From Treponema sp. (lineage in GTDB: Bacteria; Spirochaetota; Spirochaetia; Treponematales; Breznakiellaceae): 7,149 bases of DNA. The DNA lies in assembly GCA_031278755.1 (NCBI GenBank), contig JAITJV010000278.1, forward strand, positions 1 to 7,149, read 5' to 3'. The stretch's first letter is position 1, and each line of letters begins with the position of its first letter. The notes under the pieces were generated by a model that worked only from the letters and a program-made list of their open reading frames with translations, ran no database searches and had not been told where the DNA came from. Shown in pieces: positions 1 through 6,083 of this stretch. Position numbers and translations under genes: made by a program.

Positions 1-2
1 TT

Positions 3-1052
3 GGTTTTTCCGATCTTGAAGGAAAAGCCGGCGAAGCCCTTGTTGAGCGGATTGCCGCTCTTAAAGCCATGGGCTGCGGCCTTCTCCGTTTTGCCGTACC
101 CGATATTGAAGCGGCCTCCGTCCTTGGGGAGCTTGCCGGCATGTCGCCCCTTCCCCTTTCAGCCGACATACATTTTGATTACCGCATAGCGCTCCGCTGC
201 CTTGATTTTCCCATTGCAAAAATACGGATCAACCCGGGCAACATAGGCGGAAGGGGCCGCGTTGAAAAGGTTCTTGCAAAGGCTTCCGCCCGCAACGTCC
301 CCATACGGATAGGCGTCAACGCGGGAAGCCTGCCGGGGGATCTCCGGTCCGCCGTTGAAGGGGGGATGGACAGGGCCGAAGCGCTGGTCCGGGCGGCGGA
401 ACGGGAGCTTGCCATATTCAGGGAATTTGATTTTAGGAACGCCGTCGTTTCCATGAAAGCCTCCTCCGTGAGCGAGACAATCCGGGCCAACCGTATCCTC
501 GCCTCAAGGACGGACGTCCCCCTTCACATAGGCGTTACCGAGGCAGGCCCCCTTGTCGCCGGCGTTGTGCGGAATACCGGCGCCTTGCTTGTCCTTCTTC
601 TTGAGGGCATAGGGGACACCATACGGGTGTCCCTTTCGGACGCCGTGGAAAATGAGGTGATAGCCGGCCGGGAAATACTCGCCGCGGCCGCGGACATGTG
701 CAAGGGCGGGGGAGCCGCGAACCGCTTTGCGGCCGGCCGGGGCGTGCGGATAGTGTCCTGCCCCCGCTGCGGGCGGAACGGTTTTGACACCCATGCCTTT
801 ACCGCGCGCTGGTTTTCCCGTTTGTACGCCATGGACAAGGATATCACCGTTGCGGTTATGGGATGCGCGGTAAACGGCCCCGAAGAGGCAAAACACGCCG
901 ATCTGGGGATCACCGGGGCGGGGGAGAAGGTGCTGATCTTTCGCCGCGGGAAAGTAATCCGCACCATAGACGCGCCCTCCGCGGACGCGGCCTTCGGCGA
1001 GGAGCTGGAAAAGCTCCAGCCCCCGTTTGGGAATTCCGATATAAATATATGA
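3..1052 (+). CDS. ispG: 4-hydroxy-3-methylbut-2-enyl diphosphate synthase (IspG/GcpE), 5'-truncated by window edge
   Basis: IspG reduces 2-C-methyl-D-erythritol 2,4-cyclodiphosphate to HMBPP, the penultimate step of the MEP isoprenoid pathway, using a [4Fe-4S] cluster in the cytoplasm. The reading frame is open from base 3 (349 residues visible) and ends with TGA at 1050-1052. Compared with E. coli IspG, roughly 30 N-terminal residues lie upstream of the window. The TIM-barrel signature SADIHFDYRIAL (about residues 53-64 of the visible part) is followed by RINPGNIG, PIRIGVNAGSL, HIGVTEAG and EGIGDTIRVSLS. The C-terminal cluster domain has CPRC (Cys253 and Cys256), Cys288 in GCAVNGPEE, and the conserved Glu295 that acts as cluster ligand in the family. 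All three cluster cysteines are present, so the enzyme should be active. It is coupled to the next gene by a 4-nt ATGA overlap. An ATG at 69 is an internal methionine, not the start, because the IspG similarity continues upstream of it. Confidence 0.96.
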   Translation, partial: GFSDLEGKAGEALVERIAALKAMGCGLLRFAVPDIEAASVLGELAGMSPLPLSADIHFDYRIALRCLDFPIAKIRINPGNIGGRGRVEKVLAKASARNVPIRIGVNAGSLPGDLRSAVEGGMDRAEALVRAAERELAIFREFDFRNAVVSMKASSVSETIRANRILASRTDVPLHIGVTEAGPLVAGVVRNTGALLVLLLEGIGDTIRVSLSDAVENEVIAGREILAAAADMCKGGGAANRFAAGRGVRIVSCPRCGRNGFDTHAFTARWFSRLYAMDKDITVAVMGCAVNGPEEAKHADLGITGAGEKVLIFRRGKVIRTIDAPSADAAFGEELEKLQPPFGNSDINI

Positions 1053-2209
1053 AACCGATAAAAGCCGTTTTTTTCCGCGCGGTTTTCCCGTTTTTTTTCC
1101 TTCTCTGCATAAAAACCGCGCTTTGGCCCCAGGAGGCGCGGCCCTGGTGGTATACGATGGAAAGGGGCAAGCTTCTTTTCCGTTCCGGGGAATACGGGGA
1201 CGCGCTTCTCGCCTTCGAAGACGCGCGGCGCCAGAGGCGGGAACGCTACACCGCGCTGGAACGTAATTTTATCGAATTTCTTTCGCGCCCGGAAATACGC
1301 CGCCTGGGCGATTCCCTTGAACGCATAGAAGCCTGGATCGCCGAACGGCATGAAAACACCGCTGCGGAAGCCCTTGGAGAATTGTACTACCGCTATCCCA
1401 AAGACGCCCTCGAAAATTCCGCCGCCAGGGCGCTTTATGAACTCGGCCGCCTTAAGGATTACCCCGATGCGGAGTTTTGGATAGGCGAAACCTACCGGAC
1501 AGAGGGGGAATTGTCTTTGGCCCTTATCCAGTACCGCAAAGCCCTTGAGGGCCGGGACAAGCTGGAAAATCCCGGTTTTACCGTAGAACTTCTTTACAGA
1601 ATAGCCGGAATACAGAGGATCAGGCAGGAATATATCGAAATGGAAAATACCCTCAAGAGAATACCCGGCGGGCTGGATGCGGCGACAGGAAAGCCCAGGG
1701 ACGCCCTGTGGTCCGATGAAACGTCTTTTATCAAAAGCGCCATGATGCGGACCCTGGAAAACGAGGGAATAAACCGTTTTCTTACCCTCTACCGTTACAA
1801 CAACACCGCCGTCGAGCCGGCCCACCGTCTTTTGGGCTTTTTCTATTATGCCTCGGGCAGGTACAACGCCGGCCCCGCCCTGGAACATCTGATGTTTGCC
1901 TTTCTCATTCAAAACACCGTTATTCTGGAAGAAGTAATAAGGAATCAGTACGATTTTACCTTTACCGGCCTTCCCGAACTCATGGCGGTAACGGCCAAAA
2001 ATCAGCTTGTTTCTTCTTACATTGAGGAATCGGAATACTATAAAACCGCCTATTACCTTGCAAACGTGCTTTACGGCGAAGGAAAACTGCCGCAGGCGCG
2101 GGGCATTTGGGAATTCATTGCGGGCCGGGAAGAAGCCGGGGAATGGCGCCGCCGCGCCCGGGAGCAGCTGCGAAGCCCCGCCCAGGAACGGGCCGTTGAA
2201 ATGCCCTGA
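1049..2209 (+). CDS. Exported TPR-repeat protein, function unknown
   Basis: A 386-residue protein with no specific name that I recognise. The N-terminus (basic MKPIKAVFFR, then hydrophobic residues to about 25) looks like a Sec signal peptide, so a periplasmic or envelope location is likely. No lipobox cysteine is placed convincingly: Cys20 lies within the hydrophobic run, without a clean L-x-G/A/S-C. The rest is helical with degenerate tetratricopeptide repeats. TPR-like helix pairs are visible near residues 37-66 (GKLLFRSGEYGDALLAFEDA), 144-167 (GETYRTEGELSLALIQYRKA), 180-203, 259-285 and 333-358 (YYLANVLYGEGKLPQARGIW). TPR arrays are protein-binding scaffolds, and no catalytic domain is seen. 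The start at ATG 1049 is chosen because it overlaps the ispG stop (ATGA) and places the signal peptide at the N-terminus. The frame stays open upstream to 863, but that stretch lies inside ispG. No good Shine-Dalgarno is seen, so translational coupling to ispG is inferred. Confidence 0.85.
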   Translation: MKPIKAVFFRAVFPFFFLLCIKTALWPQEARPWWYTMERGKLLFRSGEYGDALLAFEDARRQRRERYTALERNFIEFLSRPEIRRLGDSLERIEAWIAERHENTAAEALGELYYRYPKDALENSAARALYELGRLKDYPDAEFWIGETYRTEGELSLALIQYRKALEGRDKLENPGFTVELLYRIAGIQRIRQEYIEMENTLKRIPGGLDAATGKPRDALWSDETSFIKSAMMRTLENEGINRFLTLYRYNNTAVEPAHRLLGFFYYASGRYNAGPALEHLMFAFLIQNTVILEEVIRNQYDFTFTGLPELMAVTAKNQLVSSYIEESEYYKTAYYLANVLYGEGKLPQARGIWEFIAGREEAGEWRRRAREQLRSPAQERAVEMP

Positions 2210-2223
2210 CCGGCGCGGCGCGG

Positions 2224-2253
2224 TTGACTTTTTTGCGCCTTTTATAGTATGCT
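2224..2253 (+). promoter_or_regulatory. Candidate sigma70-type promoter for the small Cys4 gene
   Basis: TTGACT at 2224-2229 matches the -35 consensus at five of six positions. Candidate -10 boxes are TATGCT at 2248-2253 (18-nt spacer) or TAGTAT at 2245-2250 (15-nt spacer), each four of six. It lies in the 77-nt gap after the TPR gene and upstream of a good ribosome binding site (AAGGAGA, 2274-2280). The -35 element is convincing, but the choice of -10 is uncertain. Confidence 0.55.
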
Positions 2254-2286
2254 GATCATGCCCGTTGAAGGGTAAGGAGACAGACT

Positions 2287-2457
2287 ATGGCTCAGGCCAG
2301 TAAAAACGCCCGTACATCAAGCACCACCCAGAAATTCTTTTGTTCCTGCGGCGGCGAAATCAAGATGAAGACCCTTTTTGAAAACGGCAAGGTAAAGAAC
2401 GTCGCTGAATGCGACAAGTGCAAACGTAAAGAACGGCGTCCGTCGGATTTTAAATAA
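2287..2457 (+). CDS. Small Cys4 zinc-ribbon-like protein, 56 aa, unknown function
   Basis: A short gene of 56 residues that is easy to miss. It starts at ATG 2287, 7 nt after the GGAG core of a strong ribosome binding site (AAGGAGA, 2274-2280), and ends with TAA 2455-2457. The N-terminus is polar and Ser/Thr/Lys-rich (residues 1-16). The core has Cys19-x-Cys21-Gly-Gly and Cys42-x-x-Cys45 separated by about 20 residues, a spacing expected of a zinc ribbon. The C-terminus is basic (KCKRKERRPSDFK). Charge and size resemble ribosome- or RNA-associated small proteins, but it is not a ribosomal protein I recognise (not L31, L33 or L36). Its own promoter, good RBS and position just upstream of rpsT support a real, well-expressed gene. 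Metal binding is inferred from the cysteine pattern, and any role in translation or transcription is only suggested by context. Confidence 0.8.
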   Translation: MAQASKNARTSSTTQKFFCSCGGEIKMKTLFENGKVKNVAECDKCKRKERRPSDFK

Positions 2458-2463
2458 GGTTCG

Positions 2464-2499
2464 GGGCTGTTCCAAAACTTCAGTTTTTGGAGCAGGCCC
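2464..2499 (+). repeat. Inverted repeat / stem-loop downstream of the small Cys4 gene
   Basis: The left arm GGGCTGTTCCAAAA (2464-2477) pairs with the right arm TTTTGGAGCAGGCCC (2485-2499) across a 7-nt loop. This gives about 14 base pairs with one bulged G (2495) and one G-U pair. It begins 6 nt after the stop codon, and the right arm is not followed by a T-run. It could therefore be an mRNA 3'-end stabiliser, an atypical terminator, or one copy of a dispersed intergenic repeat. Confidence 0.6.
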
Positions 2500-2530
2500 G
2501 TTCTTCAGAAACCGCGGTTTTTTGAAGAAC
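2500..2530 (+). terminator. Second adjacent hairpin, possible weak terminator
   Basis: It abuts the previous stem-loop. GTTCTTCA (2500-2507) pairs perfectly with TGAAGAAC (2523-2530). Inside is a second palindrome, AAACCGCGGTTT (2509-2520), so the fold is nearly continuous apart from a small G versus TT internal mismatch. The inner palindrome runs directly into six Ts (2518-2523), resembling a short intrinsic terminator with a weak stem. A bidirectional or composite terminator between the Cys4 gene and rpsT is plausible but not certain. Bases 2531-2639 hold no other clear signal besides a small CCGG-GTTT-CCGG hairpin at 2588-2599. Confidence 0.45.
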
Positions 2531-2639
2531 AACCGCTCGCGGGCGCGTGTTTCGCGGCCGGCGGGCAGGGACGGCGAGGGAGCCAACCGGGTTTCCGGAC
2601 AGGCCCGATGAACAGAAAAATTAATGTGGGGGTTTTCAT

Positions 2640-2936
2640 TTGGCAGGCAAGATAAGTTCCGCCGAAAAACGGCACCGGCAAAGCGAAGAACGGCGCGTCC
2701 GCAACAAAGCGGTAAAAAGCGCGGTCAGGACGAGCGCCAAAAAATTTGTGGCTTTTGCCCGGAAAAGGGATATGGATCAGGCGGAAGCCGCCCTTATGGA
2801 TATGATCAAAAAGATCGACACCGCCGCCCGCAAAGGTATAATCAAAAAAAACACCGCGGCGCGTAAAAAGTCCAGAATGCAGCGGTTCTTTAACAAGCTC
2901 AAAGGCGGACCGGCAGCAGCGCAGCATGGCGGATAA
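2640..2936 (+). CDS. rpsT: 30S ribosomal protein S20
   Basis: S20 is a primary 16S rRNA-binding protein of the small subunit, a three-helix bundle of about 85-95 residues. This protein has 98 residues and shows the family pattern: lysine/arginine-rich throughout, RNKAVKSAVRT at residues 21-31, then TAARKGIIKKNTAARKKSRM and a C-terminal FFNKLKG. A Gly/Ala-rich tail of about ten residues (GGPAAAQHGG) extends past the usual end. The start is TTG at 2640, 7 nt after a purine run (GGGGG, 2628-2632). It is chosen because MAGKISSAEKR aligns with the normal S20 N-terminus and no in-frame ATG lies nearby. The 3' end overlaps the HU-like gene by 11 nt, so the two are probably co-translated. Confidence 0.95.
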   Translation: MAGKISSAEKRHRQSEERRVRNKAVKSAVRTSAKKFVAFARKRDMDQAEAALMDMIKKIDTAARKGIIKKNTAARKKSRMQRFFNKLKGGPAAAQHGG

Positions 2937-3240
2937 AAAGTACACCAAGGCGGATATTATTGATTCCTTATACGAAAAAACAGGCTTAAGCCGCAAGGAA
3001 ATCCGCGTTATCGTTGAACTTTTTATTGATGAAATTAAAAACGCCCTCGTCAGGGGCATGGCGATAGAATTGCGCGGTTTTGGTACTTTTATTGTAAAAG
3101 TCCGGAAAGGCCGTTCAAAGGCCCGGAATCCCAAAACAGGCGAACCCATAGAAATACGCCCCCACGGCATCGCATCCTTCAGGGCCGGCCAGGAACTTAA
3201 GCAGGATGTATGGAATTTGGCGGGCGGCGGGCCGGAATGA
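2926..3240 (+). CDS. HU/IHF-family nucleoid DNA-binding protein
   Basis: Small DNA-bending protein that dimerises and organises the nucleoid. It has 104 residues, slightly longer than the usual 90-100 because of a Gly-rich tail (NLAGGGPE). The N-terminal helical dimerisation part (TKADIIDSLYEKTGLSRKE, residues 7-25) is followed by the core LRGFGTFIVKVRKGRSKARN (49-68) and the beta-arm tip RNPKTGE (67-73). Pro69 corresponds to the proline that intercalates at DNA kinks in the family. It ends with PHGIASFRAGQELKQ (79-93). The sequence cannot decide between HU and IHF-beta, so I give no symbol. The start at ATG 2926 lies inside the end of rpsT with only weak ribosome-binding sequence upstream, which suggests translational coupling. 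The stop TGA 3238-3240 overlaps the lnt start. Confidence 0.94.
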   Translation: MADKKYTKADIIDSLYEKTGLSRKEIRVIVELFIDEIKNALVRGMAIELRGFGTFIVKVRKGRSKARNPKTGEPIEIRPHGIASFRAGQELKQDVWNLAGGGPE

Positions 3241-4886
3241 TCGCGCAGGGGGACCGGGGCGGATTTTTTCCTTTTGTAAAAAGAATTCTTATCCATCTCG
3301 GCCTCGTGGTTTTTTCATCTCTTCTTTTTGCGGCTTCTTTTCCCAACCCCCTTATAGAAAAAGGTTTGCCGCTTCTTGCCTGGACGGCCTATGTCCCCGT
3401 TTTTTTCCTTATCCGCAGATCGAACCTTCCCGCCTCCGTATGCTGGGGCGCCCTGTACGGTTATGTTTCTTACGGCCTCTTTAATTACTGGCTCGGCGTT
3501 TTTCATCCGCTGGCGGGGGTCATCGTAGGCCTCATCTATTTTGTGTATCTGGCCGTCCTTTTCTTTTTTCTCAAAGTTGCGGACGTCTTCTTTCCCCGGC
3601 GGGGATATATCATTCAATGGATTATCTGGATAAGCTACGAATACCTCCGGACGCTGGGGTTTTTGGGTTATTCCTACGGTATTACAGGCTATTCCCAGTG
3701 GACCCTGCTTCCCGTGATACAAATCGCCGATTTGACGGGCGTCTGGGGCGTTTCGGCCCTCGTCGTTTTTCCGTCGTTTTTTATCGCCGCGCTTCTCTCC
3801 GAAGGGGGGGGTACGGCTGGATCCGCGGCGAAATTTCTTTTCAGGGAAAAAATCCCCGCGCTTGCGTGGTTCGCGGCCCTTGCGGGTACGCTTGTATACG
3901 GCTTTGTTTCTCCCCCCGATTATAAAGACGCGCCCCGCGCCCGGCTTGCCCTGATTCAGCTTAACGCCGATCCCTGGAAGGCGGAGGTTCCCGGCATGGA
4001 AATGGAGCAATACCGGGAAAATCTGTCCGTTCTCCGCCGCCTCTCCGGCGAGGCCCTCGCGGAAGGCCCCGAACCCGATCTTGTCGTGTGGTCCGAAACC
4101 GCCTTTGTGCCCCGTATTTACTGGCATACCGCCTACCGGGACGATCCGCCCTCCTGGATTCTTGTGCGTGAACTTTTGGATTACCTTTCGGCGCAGGATG
4201 TTCCTTTTCTTATAGGAAACGATGACGCGCGCAAGGATCCTGTAAAAAATCCCTTTAACGATCACCGGGTCGATTACAATGCGGTTATGCTCTACGAAAA
4301 GGGAAAGGTAACCGGGCTGTACCGCAAGCTCCACCTTGTTCCCTTTACCGAATATTTCCCTTACGAAAAGCAGTTCCCCTGGGCGTATAATATCCTGGTA
4401 AACGCGGACACCCATTTTTGGGAAAAGGGGGAAGAAGAAACAGTCTTTTCCGTCCCTTTCCGCGGGCGGGAAGGGAATTTCAGTTTTTCAAGCCCTATCT
4501 GTTTTGAAGACACCTTCGGCTATCTTTCGCGGAATTTTGTCCGCCGGGGGGCGGAGCTTATTGTCAATCTTTCGAACGACGCCTGGTCGAAAAGCCTTTC
4601 GGCCCAAAACCAGCACCTTTCCATGGCGGTTTTCCGGGCGGTGGAAAACCGGCGTTCCATGGCCCGTTCCACGGCGTCGGGACAGACCTGCGGCATTGAT
4701 CCCGGGGGCAGGATAATTGCCATGGCGCCCCCCTTTACCGAATCATGGACAACCGTGGAACTCCCTGTTATTACCCCCGATACCCTGTATACAGCCTGGG
4801 GGGATTTTTTTCCGGCGCTGTTTACCGCGGCGGCGGCGCTTCTATTGATCTCCGGCTTTATAAGACGTATAATGAAAGCAAGGTAA
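3237..4886 (+). CDS. lnt: Apolipoprotein N-acyltransferase
   Basis: Lnt transfers the third acyl chain from phospholipid to the amino group of the lipidated cysteine of apolipoproteins, at the periplasmic face of the inner membrane. The 549-residue protein has hydrophobic segments over about residues 17-35, 46-60, 67-90, 92-113, 124-140, 158-187 and 206-224. A periplasmic nitrilase-like (carbon-nitrogen hydrolase) domain follows (about 234-500), then a last membrane helix (about 522-543). All three catalytic residues expected of the family are present: Glu287 in VVWSETAF, Lys364 in YRKLHLVPFTEYFP and Cys422 in SPICFEDTFG. SYEYLRTLGFLGYSYG (133-148) matches the conserved membrane-domain motif. 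The ATG at 3237 is chosen because it overlaps the preceding stop as ATGA. An in-frame ATG at 3210 would add nine residues but overlap HU by 31 nt and has an AGGA only 3 nt away. The tail of the gene contains a promoter for the next cluster. Confidence 0.95.
   Translation: MIAQGDRGGFFPFVKRILIHLGLVVFSSLLFAASFPNPLIEKGLPLLAWTAYVPVFFLIRRSNLPASVCWGALYGYVSYGLFNYWLGVFHPLAGVIVGLIYFVYLAVLFFFLKVADVFFPRRGYIIQWIIWISYEYLRTLGFLGYSYGITGYSQWTLLPVIQIADLTGVWGVSALVVFPSFFIAALLSEGGGTAGSAAKFLFREKIPALAWFAALAGTLVYGFVSPPDYKDAPRARLALIQLNADPWKAEVPGMEMEQYRENLSVLRRLSGEALAEGPEPDLVVWSETAFVPRIYWHTAYRDDPPSWILVRELLDYLSAQDVPFLIGNDDARKDPVKNPFNDHRVDYNAVMLYEKGKVTGLYRKLHLVPFTEYFPYEKQFPWAYNILVNADTHFWEKGEEETVFSVPFRGREGNFSFSSPICFEDTFGYLSRNFVRRGAELIVNLSNDAWSKSLSAQNQHLSMAVFRAVENRRSMARSTASGQTCGIDPGGRIIAMAPPFTESWTTVELPVITPDTLYTAWGDFFPALFTAAAALLLISGFIRRIMKAR
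4845..4873 (+). promoter_or_regulatory. Sigma70-type promoter inside the end of lnt
   Basis: TTGATC (4845-4850, four of six matches to the -35 consensus) is followed, after exactly 17 nt, by a perfect TATAAT (4868-4873). Transcription would begin near 4880, giving a leader of about 58 nt before the response-regulator start at 4939, which has the purine-rich ribosome site AGGAAGGA (4927-4934). This would let the response regulator-bactofilin-pncC cluster be expressed independently of rpsT-HU-lnt. No terminator separates lnt from the regulator, so readthrough is also expected. Confidence 0.7.
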
Positions 4887-4938
4887 TGAATTAAAACCGC
4901 CGGTACAAACGACAAGCCGTTCCAGCAGGAAGGAAAAG

Positions 4939-5658
4939 ATGAACACCCAAAAGAAGATACTCATAGTCGATGATGAAAAAATAAACCTTGAGTTCTTCGA
5001 AGTAATGCTTTCCAAACTCGGTTTTATTGTGGAAGAAGCCAATGACGGGGTAGAGGCCCTTGAAAAGGCCAGGAAGTTCAGCCCCGATCTGATACTTCTG
5101 GACAATATCATGCCCCGCATGTCGGGGTGGGAAGTTACCAAAACGCTCAAGGGAGACAGAAGGTATTCAAATATTCCCATTATCATGTTTTCCGCGCTGG
5201 ACGATGTAAAAGACAAGGTGGAAGGTTTTGAATTGGGGGTGGATGATTACATCACCAAGCCCTTTAATTTTTCGGAAGTCCTCGCAAGGATACGCGCCGT
5301 GCTGCGGAACCGCGAACTCTTTGCCCTAATTGAAGTTCGGGAATCCCGCCTCAGCATGGCGGAAGAACTCAATACGGACATAAAGAACAACCTGCAGGAT
5401 TTTGTAAAGCGCATCGACGATCTTGACGCGGCCATAGCGATGTTCTCGCGGGGCATTGATTCGGCGCTTCTTCCGCACTTTGTGGATGTCATACGGGAAA
5501 AGACCCAGCGGGTGCGGAAACATATTGCGGAACTGGACGCCCGTATCGAAAAAACGATACATGAGTGGGAAGAGCTTAAAAAGAGCGAAATTGGATTGTC
5601 CGTTCTGGAAAGCCACATACGCAAATTTCTGCACGGCGCCGAAGGGCGCGGGGAGTAG
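4939..5658 (+). CDS. Response regulator with receiver domain and helical C-terminal extension
   Basis: A two-component signalling protein of 239 residues. The N-terminal receiver domain (about 5-122) has every key residue: the acidic pair Asp11-Asp12, phosphoacceptor Asp55 in LILLDNIMP, Ser85 in IIMFSALDD and Lys107 in ITKPF. After the receiver there is no recognisable DNA-binding, GGDEF, HD-GYP or kinase domain. Residues about 124-232 are predicted from sequence to be almost entirely alpha-helical and charged, with coiled-coil-like heptads around 184-217 (VIREKTQRVRKHIAELDARI). His195 and His208 lie in this region, but no HPt signature is seen. The output is thus probably protein-protein interaction rather than transcription. 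No partner histidine kinase is encoded in the window. The gene is followed after 2 nt by the bactofilin gene, whose ribosome site (GGGAG, 5651-5655) lies inside this reading frame, so the pair is probably translationally coupled. Confidence 0.9.
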   Translation: MNTQKKILIVDDEKINLEFFEVMLSKLGFIVEEANDGVEALEKARKFSPDLILLDNIMPRMSGWEVTKTLKGDRRYSNIPIIMFSALDDVKDKVEGFELGVDDYITKPFNFSEVLARIRAVLRNRELFALIEVRESRLSMAEELNTDIKNNLQDFVKRIDDLDAAIAMFSRGIDSALLPHFVDVIREKTQRVRKHIAELDARIEKTIHEWEELKKSEIGLSVLESHIRKFLHGAEGRGE

Positions 5659-5660
5659 AG

Positions 5661-6083
5661 ATGTCCAGAACAGATAAAAGAAAAGAAGGGTCCGAATTGG
5701 TCATCCTTGGGGAAAGCACCTCTTTTAACGGATTTCTCAAGTTCAAGGAGACGCTCCGCATACAGGGAAAATTCAAGGGCACCATAGAAGCCACCGGCGC
5801 CCTTATTGTCGATAAAGGGGCGGTGGTGGAGGCGGATCATATATCGGTAACTTCCCTCACGGTGTACGGTACGGTGATAGGGGCCGTCTGGGCGGCGGAT
5901 AAAATCGATATGATGAGCGGCGCGGAAGTCAGGGGGGATTTAACCGCGGCAAGGCTCCGCATTGCGGACGGCGTAATATTTGAAGGTCAGTGCAGCATGA
6001 CCAGGGCGGAGAAGGAAGTTGAAATCTTTTCCCGGCCTACCGAGGAAATCAAGACCGAGCTGCAGTGGACAAATGGTTCATAA
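5661..6083 (+). CDS. Bactofilin-family cytoskeletal protein
   Basis: Bactofilins are small proteins that fold as a right-handed beta-helix and polymerise without nucleotide into filaments. They help set cell shape, septation or envelope positioning, depending on species. This 140-residue protein has a short polar N-terminus (1-12, SRTDKRKEGSE), a bactofilin core at about 13-113, and a charged C-terminal tail (114-140). The core shows the alternating hydrophobic/glycine rungs typical of the family: ILGESTSFNGFLKF, LRIQGKFKGTI, GALIVDKGAVVEAD, SLTVYGTVIGAV, KIDMMSGAEVRGDL and LRIADGVIFEGQCSM. There is no transmembrane segment, so it is probably cytoplasmic or membrane-peripheral. ATG 5661 is preceded by GGGAG 5 nt upstream, and the gene starts 2 nt after the response regulator stop. 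Its 3' end overlaps pncC by 11 nt. Pairing with a receiver protein suggests signal-controlled assembly, which is inference only. Confidence 0.92.
   Translation: MSRTDKRKEGSELVILGESTSFNGFLKFKETLRIQGKFKGTIEATGALIVDKGAVVEADHISVTSLTVYGTVIGAVWAADKIDMMSGAEVRGDLTAARLRIADGVIFEGQCSMTRAEKEVEIFSRPTEEIKTELQWTNGS

Noticed and set aside
524..1912. Long antisense open reading frame of 462 codons on the - strand
   Set aside because: It is the shadow of ispG and the TPR gene in GC-rich DNA. The translation has low-complexity Pro/Ser/Arg runs and no family motifs, while both + strand genes are well supported.
3210..3239. Upstream ATG start for lnt
   Set aside because: It would overlap the HU-like gene by 31 nt, and the only AGGA is 3 nt from the ATG. 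The ATG at 3237 gives the common ATGA overlap.
6019..6072. TTG start for pncC giving an 18-residue N-terminal extension
   Set aside because: The extension lies inside bactofilin and resembles no CinA/PncC N-terminus. ATG 6073 gives the normal domain length.
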